Part shown: one piece after another, positions 8,528 to 17,441 of the stretch
How positions within the stretch are numbered: the first letter of the stretch is position 1
Layout of the letters: each line of letters opens with the position of its first letter
Source of the DNA: Yinghuangia elevatio
GTDB taxonomy: Bacteria > Actinomycetota > Actinomycetes > Streptomycetales > Streptomycetaceae
NCBI RefSeq assembly: GCF_040649515.1
Contig: NZ_JBEZFP010000011.1
Span: forward strand, 46,903-110,902
Direction: 5' to 3'
Length of the DNA stretch: 64,000 nucleotides
The notes under the pieces: model-generated
Seen by the model: only the letters and a program-made list of their open reading frames with translations
What the model was told of the DNA's origin: nothing
The model's database searches: none
Program-made: the position numbers and the translations under genes

Positions 8528-8720
8528 CTCCCGCGACGAAGGCCGCAAGCTCCTCGCGTGTGTAGCAGAGCGCGGGTCGCCCGGTGTCCATGGAGTCGCG
8601 CATGGCAATACCGCCGGGGATCTCCGCGAGTTCGACGCAACACCCCGCCTGGTCGGAGATTGTGGACTTGACCCAAACAGCGTCAGTCATATCCGTCAGG
8701 TACAGGGAGGACTTGTCCAT
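8496..8720 (-). CDS. DUF397 protein of WhiJ-type module A
   Basis: This 74-residue small protein has the DUF397 wording: VWVKSTISDQAGCCVELAEI, then IAMRDSMDTGRPALCYTREELAAFVAGVKAGEFD. Such proteins are encoded next to XRE/DUF5753 regulators in Streptomyces, as at the whiJ locus, and are thought to act with them. Its ATG overlaps the stop of the regulator (TGATG), so the pair is translationally coupled. The last 32 bases overlap the converging ANL-like gene. The biochemical role is unproven. Confidence 0.9.
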   Translation of the reverse strand: MDKSSLYLTDMTDAVWVKSTISDQAGCCVELAEIPGGIAMRDSMDTGRPALCYTREELAAFVAGVKAGEFDRFL

Positions 8721-9574
8721 CACTGACTTTCTGCTCGCTCCAGAAGCAGCGCGATGGTGTCTTCGGGTGACAGTGCCGCAGCCTCGATGCTGGTGAAAAG
8801 CCTTTCGAGGCGCCGGACTTCGCGCTCGCTGTCTCGCGAGATCATACCGCCGATCCCTTCCAGGAACGCGACGGCGGGATCCCCCGGGCGGGTGAATCCC
8901 AGGGTGACGAATCCCCCTGAGTGCGCCGCCTGGCGGCCGGCACTGAAGGGCACCACCTGGACGGTCACATTCGGCAGACGTGCCATCTCCACCACATGGA
9001 GCAATTGCGCACGCATGACCTCGGGGCCGCCGATCTCGAAGTGCAGCGCGGCTTCGGTGACGATGCCGTGGTACCGCAGCACGGGTTCGTCGAAGAGCCT
9101 GCGCTGCCGCCCCCGGCGTACCGCACTCAGGCTTTCGATCTGATCGGCGCCCAGCGCGAGCAGACCGGTCGCCATGATGACCGAGCTGTACTCGGCGGTC
9201 TGCAGAAGGCCACCGATGACCAGCGGCTGGTACTCGCGTTCTTCCGCGGCCTCGTCCTCCAGTGCCACGAACTCCGTGAGATGGGTGTTCATGACCGCGT
9301 CGTGCTCGCGCCACCAATGCCGCGGACGCTTGTCGACGATCAATTGCGCCAGCTCGAACTGCAGTTGGGGCGGGACTTCGTAGAGACGGCACAGTGCTTC
9401 GAGATCGTGCGGGCTGACATAGGCGCGCGCCAGCTCCATCCGACTGATCTTCGTCGGGTCGCCTTTGATGGCCTTGGCGGCGGCGTTGCGGGAGATTTCT
9501 CGCTCTTCACGGAGTCTGCGGAGCTCATATCCGAGGCGCTTGCGCTTCAGGGTGTGCTGAGAGTCGGTCGCCAT
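8720..9574 (-). CDS. XRE-family regulator with DUF5753, WhiJ-type module A
   Basis: The 284-residue protein has an N-terminal helix-turn-helix (about 14-65, RRLREEREISRNAAAKAI..TKISRMELAR) and a DUF5753 effector domain from about residue 95 (PLVIGGLLQTAEYSSVIM, ALHFEIGG, VTVQVVPF). The family regulates differentiation and antibiotic genes in Streptomyces together with a DUF397 partner. The ATG is preceded by GGAAGG. It is divergent from the HATPase of the same module, with about 180 bases between the starts. Confidence 0.92.
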   Translation of the reverse strand: MATDSQHTLKRKRLGYELRRLREEREISRNAAAKAIKGDPTKISRMELARAYVSPHDLEALCRLYEVPPQLQFELAQLIVDKRPRHWWREHDAVMNTHLTEFVALEDEAAEEREYQPLVIGGLLQTAEYSSVIMATGLLALGADQIESLSAVRRGRQRRLFDEPVLRYHGIVTEAALHFEIGGPEVMRAQLLHVVEMARLPNVTVQVVPFSAGRQAAHSGGFVTLGFTRPGDPAVAFLEGIGGMISRDSEREVRRLERLFTSIEAAALSPEDTIALLLERAESQ

Positions 9575-9753
9575 CGGTACTCGCCTTCCCCGGAGGACGA
9601 TTCATGATTCTTGTGCGACTTTTCGGCATCTACTTGCACGTGCAGTTTCGTGAGTGCTTCACTCATCTTGACTACACACCGCTCTTGAGTCAACACCAAG
9701 AGCGACGATCACCGCGATGCCGAAGTCGCACCGCGCGGCCCCCAGGGAGAGCT

Positions 9754-10164
9754 GTGCACGCCACCGCCGCGTATTCGGAACCCGTCTATATCGTGCGGCT
9801 GCCACCCCTCCCCAGCTCCGTCGCGACCGCGCGCGAACACGTGGAGGGTCTGTGCCACAAATTCGGCGTGGACAGCTTCGCGCCGGTCCAGGTGGTGTCC
9901 GAACTCGCCGGCAACGCGGTGGAGCACGCCGGCATGTGCGGCGGAATAGAGGTGTGGGTTTCCGTGGATCCGGGCTACCTGTGGATCGAAGTGGTGGACT
10001 TCGCACCGGAATTCGTCCCGGACCTCGACCAGGTCCGGGACCCCGGCGAGGAACGCGAGCGCGGCCGCGGACTGCTCATCGCCCGGACCCTCGCCGAGCG
10101 CGTCGAGACGCTGGTGATGGCCGACCGCAAGGCGCTGTGCGCCTGCTTCCCGGTACCGGTCTGA
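9754..10164 (+). CDS. RsbW-like ATP-binding (HATPase) protein, WhiJ-type module A
   Basis: The 136-residue protein has a Bergerat ATP-binding fold: N-box around E50 and N54 (SELAGNAVEHAG), G1 box at D82 (VVDFAPE) and a glycine lid GRGLLIA (about 104-110). This is the family of small anti-sigma or serine kinase-like ATPases that accompany WhiJ-type modules. GTG at 9754 is chosen because AGGGAG lies four bases upstream. The open frame runs 50 codons further, but those residues are Arg-rich and atypical. Confidence 0.85.
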   Translation: MHATAAYSEPVYIVRLPPLPSSVATAREHVEGLCHKFGVDSFAPVQVVSELAGNAVEHAGMCGGIEVWVSVDPGYLWIEVVDFAPEFVPDLDQVRDPGEERERGRGLLIARTLAERVETLVMADRKALCACFPVPV

Positions 10165-10203
10165 GCCCTCCGCGGACCGGCACCGGGCAGGGCCCGGAAA
10201 CGG

Positions 10204-10241
10204 CGGAGGGCCGCCCCCGGTTTCCCGGGGGCGGCCCTCCG
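10204..10241. terminator. Bidirectional terminator between HATPase and clpC
   Basis: A perfect 17-base stem (10204-10220 with 10225-10241) closes a TTTC loop between two converging genes. Confidence 0.8.
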
Positions 10242-10273
10242 TCAGTCGCGCGGGTCGCGCGCGATGCCCTGCG

Positions 10274-12805
10274 TCAGGACGCCTCGCCCTTGGTCAGGTC
10301 CGGGCCGGAGCCCGCGGCCTCGACCGGCGGGACGTCCGGCAGCGCGGCCTTCTCCTCACCGACGAAGGTGAACTTCTCGCCGCCCTCGCCGTCGGGCTCG
10401 GTACCGACCACGACGATCGAGCCGGGCCGCAGTTCCGCGTACAGGATCTTCTCGGACAGGTTGTCCTCGATCTCCCGCTGGATCGTGCGCCGCAGCGGAC
10501 GCGCGCCCAGGAGCGGGTCGTAGCCCTTCTTCGCGAGCAGCTTCTTGGCCGCGGGGGTGAGCTCCAGGCCCATGTCCCGGTCCTTGAGGCGCTCGTCCAC
10601 CTTGGCGATCATGAGGTCGACGATCTGGATGATGTCTTCCTCGGACAGCTGGTGGAACACGATCGTGTCGTCGACACGGTTGAGGAACTCCGGCCGGAAG
10701 TGCTGCTTGAGCTCCTCGTTGACCTTGGCCTTCATCCGGTCGTACCCGGTCTTGACGTCCGAGTTGCCGGTGAAGCCCAGCCCGAAGCCCTTGGAGATGT
10801 CCCGGGTTCCGAGGTTGGTGGTCATGATGATGACGGTGTTCTTGAAGTCGACCACCCGGCCCTGCGAGTCGGTCAGACGACCGTCCTCCAGGATCTGCAG
10901 CAGCGAGTTGAAGATGTCCGGGTGCGCCTTCTCGACCTCGTCGAACAGCACGACCGAGAACGGCTTGCGGCGCACCTTCTCGGTGAGCTGGCCGCCCTCC
11001 TCGTACCCGACGTAGCCGGGAGGCGAGCCGAACAGCCGCGACACGGTGTGCTTCTCGGAGAACTCCGACATGTCGAGCTGGATCAGCGCGTCCTCGTCCC
11101 CGAACAGGAACTCGGCGAGCGTCTTGGACAGCTCGGTCTTACCCACGCCGGACGGGCCCGCGAAGATGAACGAGCCACCCGGGCGCTTCGGGTCCTTCAG
11201 ACCGGCACGGGTACGGCGGATCGCCTGGGAGAGCGCCTTGATGGCGTCCTTCTGGCCGATGACCCGCTTGTGCAGCTCGTCCTCCATGCGGAGCAGACGG
11301 GCCGACTCCTCCTCGGTGAGCTTGAACACCGGGATGCCGGTCGCCGTGGACAGCACCTCGGCGATCAGCTCTTCGTCGACCTCGGCCACGACATCCATGT
11401 CGCCGGCCTTCCACTCCTTCTCGCGCTTCGCCTTGTCGGCAAGGAGGGTCTTCTCCTTGTCGCGCAGCGAGGCCGCCTTCTCGAAGTCCTGCGCGTCGAT
11501 CGCGGACTCCTTCTCGCGGCGCACGTTCGCGATCTTCTCGTCGAACTCGCGCAGGTCCGGCGGCGCGGTCATGCGGCGGATGCGCATGCGCGAGCCGGCC
11601 TCGTCGATGAGGTCGATCGCCTTGTCCGGCAGGAACCGGTCGGAGATGTACCGGTCCGCCAGGGTCGCGGCGGCCACCAGCGCGGCGTCGGTGATCGAGA
11701 CGCGGTGGTGCGCCTCGTACCGGTCGCGCAGACCCTTGAGGATCTCGATGGTGTGCGACAGCGACGGCTCCGCGACCTGGATCGGCTGGAAGCGGCGCTC
11801 GAGCGCGGCGTCCTTCTCCAGGTGCTTGCGGTACTCGTCGAGCGTCGTGGCACCGATCGTCTGCAGCTCGCCGCGGGCGAGCATGGGCTTGAGGATGCTG
11901 GCGGCGTCGATCGCGCCCTCGGCGGCACCCGCACCCACCAGGGTGTGGAGCTCGTCGATGAACAGGATGATGTCGCCGCGGGTGCGGATCTCCTTGAGCA
12001 CCTTCTTCAGGCGCTCCTCGAAGTCACCGCGGTAGCGCGAGCCGGCCACCAGGGCGCCCAGGTCAAGCGTGTACAGCTGCTTGTCCTTCAGCGTCTCGGG
12101 GACCTCGCCCTTGACGATCGCCTGGGCCAGGCCCTCGACGACCGCGGTCTTGCCGACACCGGGCTCGCCGATCAGCACCGGGTTGTTCTTGGTGCGGCGG
12201 GACAGCACCTGCATGACCCGCTCGATCTCCTTCTCACGCCCGATGACCGGGTCGAGCTTGCCCTCGCGGGCAGCCTGCGTGAGATTGCGGCCGAACTGGT
12301 CGAGCACGAGCGAGGTGGACGGGGTGCCCTCCTGCCCGGCGCCGCCCGGCGAGGCGGTCTTCTCGCCCGAGTACCCGGACAGCAGCTGGATGACCTGCTG
12401 CCGCACCCGGTTCAGATCCGCGCCGAGCTTGACCAGGACCTGGGCGGCGACGCCCTCGCCCTCGCGGATCAGGCCCAGGAGGATGTGCTCGGTGCCGATG
12501 TAGTTGTGGCCAAGCTGAAGCGCCTCGCGCAGCGAGAGCTCCAGGACCTTCTTGGCACGGGGAGTGAAGGGGATGTGCCCGGACGGGGCCTGCTGGCCCT
12601 GGCCGATGATCTCCTCCACCTGCTGACGGACCGCCTCGAGCGAAATCCCGAGGCTCTCGAGCGCCTTCGCGGCCACGCCCTCACCCTCGTGGATGAGGCC
12701 GAGGAGGATGTGCTCGGTCCCGATGTAGTTGTGGTTGAGCATCCTGGCCTCCTCCTGAGCCAGGACGACAACCCGCCGCGCGCGGTCGGTGAACCTCTCG
12801 AACAT
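10274..12805 (-). CDS. clpC: ClpC AAA+ unfoldase of the Clp protease
   Basis: ClpC is the hexameric ATPase that unfolds substrates and feeds them to ClpP. The 843-residue protein has two Clp_N repeats (about 1-70 and 77-145), AAA1 with Walker A GEPGVGKT (213-220) and Walker [11 protein letters not shown], a UVR/middle region around 425-465, AAA2 with GPSGVGKT and [14 protein letters not shown], and the C-terminal small domain. Full length for the family. The ATG has GAGGAG eight bases upstream. The product is highly conserved, and its leader contains two palindromes. Confidence 0.97.
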   Translation of the reverse strand: MFERFTDRARRVVVLAQEEARMLNHNYIGTEHILLGLIHEGEGVAAKALESLGISLEAVRQQVEEIIGQGQQAPSGHIPFTPRAKKVLELSLREALQLGHNYIGTEHILLGLIREGEGVAAQVLVKLGADLNRVRQQVIQLLSGYSGEKTASPGGAGQEGTPSTSLVLDQFGRNLTQAAREGKLDPVIGREKEIERVMQVLSRRTKNNPVLIGEPGVGKTAVVEGLAQAIVKGEVPETLKDKQLYTLDLGALVAGSRYRGDFEERLKKVLKEIRTRGDIILFIDELHTLVGAGAAEGAIDAASILKPMLARGELQTIGATTLDEYRKHLEKDAALERRFQPIQVAEPSLSHTIEILKGLRDRYEAHHRVSITDAALVAAATLADRYISDRFLPDKAIDLIDEAGSRMRIRRMTAPPDLREFDEKIANVRREKESAIDAQDFEKAASLRDKEKTLLADKAKREKEWKAGDMDVVAEVDEELIAEVLSTATGIPVFKLTEEESARLLRMEDELHKRVIGQKDAIKALSQAIRRTRAGLKDPKRPGGSFIFAGPSGVGKTELSKTLAEFLFGDEDALIQLDMSEFSEKHTVSRLFGSPPGYVGYEEGGQLTEKVRRKPFSVVLFDEVEKAHPDIFNSLLQILEDGRLTDSQGRVVDFKNTVIIMTTNLGTRDISKGFGLGFTGNSDVKTGYDRMKAKVNEELKQHFRPEFLNRVDDTIVFHQLSEEDIIQIVDLMIAKVDERLKDRDMGLELTPAAKKLLAKKGYDPLLGARPLRRTIQREIEDNLSEKILYAELRPGSIVVVGTEPDGEGGEKFTFVGEEKAALPDVPPVEAAGSGPDLTKGEAS

Positions 12806-13308
12806 CGTTATCGCTCCTCAGAGCGGTCGTGCAGTTCGGGGACGGTCCCCTCCCTGTCCTTCCGCATGCTAGTCCCGCACGCGGGACCGCTCACTTCGTC
12901 CACATGGACGTGCGACCCACGTGTTGCGGGCCGCTCCGGACACCTAGTCAAACCTGATAGTGCGGGGCAGTGTTCCCCCGAACCAAGCAGAGTGACCGAT
13001 TGCGAGTACGCCAGAAGCGAACGCGGCGGTTCGACGACGACTCCGAAGGCCCGGCCCCTGCGGACCGCGCCCCCTTCAAGCCTCACCCCACCTCGCACAT
13101 GCGCCCCCTCGATCGCGGTCCTGACCGGCTCATACCCACGGCCGTGCGGGGCATACGCCCGCCGACCACCATCCGGCACACGGAAGTCCGCAGGTGGCAC
13201 GGCTTCCGGCGGACCGCCCGCAACGCGGATTACAGTAGGCGCGTGTACGTAGCGCAATCGATCAATCACCTCTCGTAACCGGCATCCACTCCCGGAGTTG
13301 AACACGCT
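12806..13308. other. Intergenic region between clpC and the primase-like gene
   Basis: These 503 bases hold the divergent promoters. Visible elements are the Shine-Dalgarno sequences at both edges and two short palindromes near clpC (12838-12850 and 12872-12887). An open frame at 12970-13278 encodes an Arg-rich product without family resemblance and is not called. No HspR-type repeat was recognised. Confidence 0.5.
12838..12887 (-). promoter_or_regulatory. Two palindromes in the clpC leader
   Basis: GGGGAC-N-GTCCCC lies at 12838-12850 and GTCCCGC-N2-GCGGGAC at 12872-12887, 33 to 82 bases upstream of the clpC ATG. They could be operator sites for a heat or stress regulator, or RNA hairpins in the leader. 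Which protein binds is unknown. Confidence 0.4.
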
Positions 13309-13989
13309 ATGACAGCGACACTCCTTTTCGCCCCTCGCTCGGCGGCGATGGTCCCCGGGCCGCAGGACGAGGCGCTGTGGTACGCCCGCGCCCTCGGGTG
13401 GCCGGTGCTGCCCGGCGAGGTGGACCGCGCGGAGCCGGACGGCGTCCTCGGCAGCACCGATCCCGACGTGATCCTGCACTGGTGGCGGACCGCGCCCCGG
13501 CGGCCGGTGCGGCTGGCCGCGGGCGTGCACTTCGACGTCCTCGACGTACCGGGCGCCGCCGGGACCCGCGCGCTGCGCCGGGCCGAGCGCCTGGGCCTGC
13601 CGCTCGGGCCGGTCGCGGCGACGGCCGCCGGCCGGGTGCAGTTCTTCGTCGCGCCGGGCGTCGCGGAGGATCTGCCCGCGCTGCTGGACTGGCTGGACTG
13701 GTCGGATCTCGACCTGGACCTGCGGGCGTTCGGGGCGGGCGACTCCGTACCGGCCCCGTCGCCGTGGCCGGCCACGTGGCTGGCCCCGTGGCCCCGGGCG
13801 TGGGAGTCGGCCCGCTGGCTGCGTGCCCCCGCGGCCTCTCGGCTGCGCTGTGCGGCCGGAGCGCGGGCGGAGCCACTGATGAGGGTGGACGTGCGCTTCC
13901 CGGACGTCACACGGCTGCTGAGCGGCCTCGCCGACGCCTGCCAGCAAGTGCGGCTGCTCCCCCGGCAGCGGTGCCGCCGGGAAGCCTGA
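13309..13989 (+). CDS. Primase-polymerase (AEP) N-terminal-like protein
   Basis: The 226-residue protein begins with wording like the bifunctional primase/polymerase N-terminal domain: EALWYARALGWPVLPGE, then DPDVILHWWRTAPRRPVRLAAG, then VHFDVLDVP. There is no helicase or primase C-terminal domain. The expected catalytic acidic pair is only partly kept (FDVLDV), so polymerase activity is doubtful. It stands between clpC and lsr2 and shares a long terminator with lsr2. The ATG has GGAG upstream. The role is unknown; a DNA-binding or decayed function is possible. Confidence 0.65.
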   Translation: MTATLLFAPRSAAMVPGPQDEALWYARALGWPVLPGEVDRAEPDGVLGSTDPDVILHWWRTAPRRPVRLAAGVHFDVLDVPGAAGTRALRRAERLGLPLGPVAATAAGRVQFFVAPGVAEDLPALLDWLDWSDLDLDLRAFGAGDSVPAPSPWPATWLAPWPRAWESARWLRAPAASRLRCAAGARAEPLMRVDVRFPDVTRLLSGLADACQQVRLLPRQRCRREA

Positions 13990-14035
13990 CCCGGCCTGCC
14001 CTTCAGATATATCTACAAAAGGGACATAAATCAGC

Positions 14036-14091
14036 AAAGGGCGGCCCTGTCACTTCTTCACCGAAGGCAAGAAGTGACAGGGCCGCCCTTT
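14036..14091. terminator. Bidirectional terminator with a 23-base perfect stem
   Basis: 14036-14058 pairs perfectly with 14069-14091 around a 10-base loop, between the converging primase-like gene and lsr2. The outer bases are A/T runs suited to termination in both directions. Confidence 0.85.
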
Positions 14092-14099
14092 GTCGTCGA

Positions 14100-14438
14100 T
14101 CAGGCGTGAGCCTTGTCGTACGCCTCGCGGATGTTCGCGGGCACGCGACCGCGCTCGCTCACCTCATATCCGTTGTCCCTCGCCCACTGGCGCACAAGCG
14201 CCGTGTCCGCACCCGCGCCGGCCGACTTTGCCGTCCCCCGCGCGGCCCGGCGGCCGACCCGGCCACCGGTCTTGCGAGCCACCTGTACATAGGTGGCGAG
14301 AGCGTTGCGGAGCTCGCCCGCATTCGCTTCGCTGAGGTCGATCTCGTACGAGACACCGTCGAGGGCGAACGTCACCGTCTCGTCGGCCTTCCCGCCGTCG
14401 AGGTCGTCCACGAGAAGAATCTGGACCTTCTGTGCCAC
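14100..14438 (-). CDS. lsr2: Lsr2 nucleoid-associated xenogeneic silencer
   Basis: Lsr2 coats AT-rich DNA and silences foreign or specialised genes. The 112-residue protein starts with the family signature AQKVQILLVDDLDGGKADETV, forms the N-terminal dimerisation domain to about residue 60, and ends with the DNA-binding domain containing the RGR motif in SERGRVPANI. GTG at 14438 gives the standard length and has AAAGGGA just upstream. An ATG five codons earlier lacks a Shine-Dalgarno. Confidence 0.96.
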   Translation of the reverse strand: MAQKVQILLVDDLDGGKADETVTFALDGVSYEIDLSEANAGELRNALATYVQVARKTGGRVGRRAARGTAKSAGAGADTALVRQWARDNGYEVSERGRVPANIREAYDKAHA

Positions 14439-14582
14439 CGGTTTCCCTTTCATCGGGAGGGATCGCCACCAACCATGAAAAGGAAACCGCTTTTCCGGGA
14501 AAAATTCAAACCCGGGGAAGCGGAACCGAACGCCCCGGCAATGCGTTTGACTGTGGATAGACCATGTGGCCCGGGGGGTGCG

Positions 14583-15086
14583 CTACAGGTGAAGGAGCAT
14601 CCGCGTGTTGCCGAGGGTGTTGGGCTTCACGCGTTCCAGGTCCAGAAACTCCGCGACGCCTTCGTCATACGAACGAAGTAGTTCGCGGTAGACCTCCGGA
14701 TCCACCGGTGTCGCCTCGATCTCCACGAAGCCGTGCCGGGCGAAGAAGTCGACCTCGAAGGTCAGGCAGAATATCCGCCGCACGCCGAGCCAACGCGCCG
14801 TCTCCAACAACTTGGCAAGGAGCCGGTGCCCCACTCCGTGGCCCCGGCAGGACGTGTCCACGGCGAGGGTGCGGACCTCGGCGAGGTCCTCCCACAGGAC
14901 ATGCAGCGCGCCGCACGCGACGACGAGTCCGTCCGCGTCGCGTTCCGCGACCCAGAACTCCTGCACGTCCTCAAACAGTGTCACAGTCGGTTTGTCGAGG
15001 AGGATGCGCTTGCCCGCGTAGTCGTCCACCAGCCGGCGAATGGCCGTGACATCCGAGGTTCTGGCCCGGCGGATCGTGACTTCCAT
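14583..15086 (-). CDS. GNAT acetyltransferase, amino-acid N-acetyltransferase type
   Basis: The 167-residue single-domain GNAT protein has the acetyl-CoA motif LAVDTSCRGHGVGHRLL (about 75-91) and the C-terminal FFARHGFVEI typical of the stand-alone amino-acid N-acetyltransferases of actinobacteria, which acetylate glutamate or glutamine for arginine synthesis. The start lies 6 bases after TACCTT with no Shine-Dalgarno. There is no arginine gene beside it, so the substrate is inferred from family only. Confidence 0.85.
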   Translation of the reverse strand: MEVTIRRARTSDVTAIRRLVDDYAGKRILLDKPTVTLFEDVQEFWVAERDADGLVVACGALHVLWEDLAEVRTLAVDTSCRGHGVGHRLLAKLLETARWLGVRRIFCLTFEVDFFARHGFVEIEATPVDPEVYRELLRSYDEGVAEFLDLERVKPNTLGNTRMLLHL

Positions 15087-15092
15087 GTCGTG

Positions 15093-15098
15093 AAGGTA
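15093..15098 (-). promoter_or_regulatory. Probable -10 element, leaderless transcript
   Basis: TACCTT lies 6 bases upstream of the acetyltransferase ATG at 15086, and no Shine-Dalgarno is present. Confidence 0.5.
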
Positions 15099-15239
15099 TC
15101 GCGATCACGCGAGGCGGTCGCAGGCACCCCGGCAGCCCCTGTGAACACCCGGCGAACACCCCGGCACCGGTCGCCCGGAATGCGGACACAACCTTTGCCG
15201 ACAACTCGCCGACACACCGGACCGACAACCGGTGGGTAT

Positions 15240-16844
15240 CTAGTCGGCATGCATTTGCGGGGCACCGGAACGGGCTGCGGAATCACCCCATTCGGGGTTG
15301 TTGAGAGGTCGGTCCGCGGCATCGTGCGCGTTCGGGATCTGCGCACGGGAACGCGCGTCACGTGCCGCGATTCGGGTGCTGCTGCAGGCCGCGTCCGGAT
15401 CATCGGCACAGGGCCCGGTGACGGCCGGCGCGGGATCCGACGACGCGACGAAATCCGAGCGCGCCGCCATCACCGTCCCGGCCGCCGGATCCGGTACGCG
15501 AACCGCGAGCGTCAGGGTCGCCCGCCCGTCGGCGGCGATGCGGCCGGTCTGCCAGACGCCCGTGCCGACGTCGTACGTGCCCTGCGACAGCGCGCCCCAG
15601 AGCAGTGGGGCACCGGCCGGGAGGCTGTTGCGGACGTTCGCGAACAGCGCGGCGGCGTTGCCCGAATCGGTGACGGTGACGGTGTGCGTCAGGGTCTGGC
15701 CGGGGCGCGCGTCGGTGGTGTCGACGGTCCGGGCCAGCGTGAGTCGCGGCTTGCCGAAGCGGAGGTCCGCGCACGCGGCCGTCGCGTCGTCGGCGCAGCG
15801 TTGGGCTGTCGGCACCTCGACCTCGGACGCGGGTGGGGGCGGTGGCGGAGGTGGCGGTGGCGGCGGCGGGGATGAGGGCGGTTTGGGCGTGGTGGGTGTC
15901 GGCTTGGCGGTCGGCGTGGGGCTGATGGTGGGCGCGGGCTTGGAAGTCGGGGTCGGCTGGGTCGGCGGAGTCGGCTTGGCCGTCAGGGTCGGCTTGGCCG
16001 TCAGGGCCGGCTTGGCCGTCAGGGTCGGAGTCGGAGTCGACGTGGGGCTGGCCGCCGGGCCGGGAGTTGCGGTGGGCTTCGTGGACGCCGCGCCCGGCGA
16101 TGTCGACGGCGATGTCGACGGGGACGGCGGCGGGGACGGCGGCGGGGCCTTGGGCGATTCGGTGGGCCCGTTCGGTGTGGTGGGCTCCGTGGGCCTTGTG
16201 GGCGCAACCGGCTTTGTGGGCTCGACGGGCTTTGTGGCCTTGCCGCCGGTGGGCGTGGCGGTGACGGGTTTTCCGGAGGCCGACGGCTTGCCCGGCTTGG
16301 CGGACCCGGCAGATCCGGTGGCGCTGCTTGCCGACGGGCGCGGCGACGGACTGCCCGAGACGACCACGCCGTGTGCCCGCGTGCGCGGCGACGTGACGGA
16401 CACGCGTACGCGCTCCACCGCGTCTGCGGCCTTGGCGGTGGCCTGGATCCGCCACACGAGGACGGCCTCATTACGACCAGGGGCCGTGGGCACCGTCCAG
16501 ACACCTGACGGCCCGTCGAAGCCGCCGCGCGACGGGTCGGCGCCGACCGTACGCAGGCCGCCGGTCAGTCGTCCGGCGACCGTGACGTGGTCGCCGGGCC
16601 TGGTGTCGGACATGGTCAGGCGTACGACGGCCGTGACGGTCTCGCCGTCGGCGGCGACCGGCGTGCCCAGCGTGAGATCCAGCGCGAAGTGCGGGCGTAC
16701 GTCCCGCCCGGCGGCCACCGCCAGCTGAACCACGACCAGGGCGGCGGCAGTCGCCAGCGCGGTGAGGACAGGCCGCGCCACCCTGTGCGGACGGGAGCGC
16801 GGACGGGAGCGCGCCCGGGCATGGGCCGACCTGTTCCGGGTCAT
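15240..16844 (-). CDS. Secreted DUF11-repeat protein with Pro/Thr stalk
   Basis: The 534-residue protein has an Arg-rich N-terminus and a signal or membrane segment at about 27-45. It then has a beta-sandwich domain (about 50-155) with DUF11-type wording (ADGETVTAVVRLTMSDTRPGDHVTV), a Pro/Thr/Ser/Lys stalk of about 190 residues that contains LTAKP repeats and ends in a run of 13 prolines, and a second DUF11 domain (about 365-465, GQTLTHTVTVTDSGNAA). There is no sortase motif. A cell-wall spanning surface protein is the best reading. GAGG precedes the ATG. Confidence 0.8.
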   Translation of the reverse strand: MTRNRSAHARARSRPRSRPHRVARPVLTALATAAALVVVQLAVAAGRDVRPHFALDLTLGTPVAADGETVTAVVRLTMSDTRPGDHVTVAGRLTGGLRTVGADPSRGGFDGPSGVWTVPTAPGRNEAVLVWRIQATAKAADAVERVRVSVTSPRTRAHGVVVSGSPSPRPSASSATGSAGSAKPGKPSASGKPVTATPTGGKATKPVEPTKPVAPTRPTEPTTPNGPTESPKAPPPSPPPSPSTSPSTSPGAASTKPTATPGPAASPTSTPTPTLTAKPALTAKPTLTAKPTPPTQPTPTSKPAPTISPTPTAKPTPTTPKPPSSPPPPPPPPPPPPPASEVEVPTAQRCADDATAACADLRFGKPRLTLARTVDTTDARPGQTLTHTVTVTDSGNAAALFANVRNSLPAGAPLLWGALSQGTYDVGTGVWQTGRIAADGRATLTLAVRVPDPAAGTVMAARSDFVASSDPAPAVTGPCADDPDAACSSTRIAARDARSRAQIPNAHDAADRPLNNPEWGDSAARSGAPQMHAD

Positions 16845-17027
16845 GTGGCGCCCACCTCACTCCGTTCGGCGCATCACCAGTCCGATAAGCGGATGTTTCA
16901 CCCCTCCAAAAGGTGAGCGCATTCAGCGGAACGAGTGGGGGCAACACTCCGAACAGACCGGTGATTTCACCCGGCCGGACCAGCTGTGGGACCGGCAGGT
17001 CGGCGGGCGGCCCGGCGGGCGGATCGA

Positions 17028-17441
17028 TCAGGCGGGTCGATCAGGCGGATCCCGCCGGGATGACGGGTCCGGCCTCTCGGAAACCTCCGGCAGCGCCACT
17101 CGCAGGGCATCGCGAAGCGCGTCGTGCTGCTCGGGGCTCATCGCTTCCACGAAATGGACCAAAGCCCCCGCGCGCCCTCCGCCGGAAAGCCAGTCCTCGC
17201 GCATGAGGCCCGCGGTATGCGCTTCGCGGGAAAGCACGGGTTCGTAGCGATACGCCCGCCCGTCGAGCTCCCGGCGTACCGCGCCCTTCCGATAGAGGTT
17301 GTCGAGCACGGTCATCACCGTCGTATAGGCGAGGTCCCGTTCCGGAAGCAGCGCGTCGCGCACCTCGCGTACCGCGAGCGGTTCGTGTGCCGCCCACAGG
17401 TGGAGCATCACTTGCTCCTCAAGTTCTCCGAAGCGGGTCAT
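17028..17441 (-). CDS. BlaI/MecI/CopY-family winged-helix repressor
   Basis: The 137-residue dimeric repressor has the family winged helix (GELEEQVMLHLW, AYTTVMTVLDNLYRKGAVRREL, AYRYEPVLSREAH). Members control beta-lactamase, penicillin-binding or copper genes and are usually paired with a BlaR/M56 sensor protease; no such gene is in the window. Its divergent neighbour is an M23 cell-wall peptidase, a plausible target. ATG at 17441 has AAGGGG six bases upstream. Longer frames run into the promoter. Confidence 0.9.
   Translation of the reverse strand: MTRFGELEEQVMLHLWAAHEPLAVREVRDALLPERDLAYTTVMTVLDNLYRKGAVRRELDGRAYRYEPVLSREAHTAGLMREDWLSGGGRAGALVHFVEAMSPEQHDALRDALRVALPEVSERPDPSSRRDPPDRPA

Noticed and set aside
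10652..13252. Very long open frame on the plus strand opposite clpC
   Set aside because: It is the antisense shadow of clpC, with composition dictated by the third-position GC of that gene.
12970..13278. Arg-rich open frame of about 100 codons between clpC and the primase-like gene
   Set aside because: No family resemblance and composition typical of chance frames in GC-rich intergenic DNA; it would also cover the divergent promoters.
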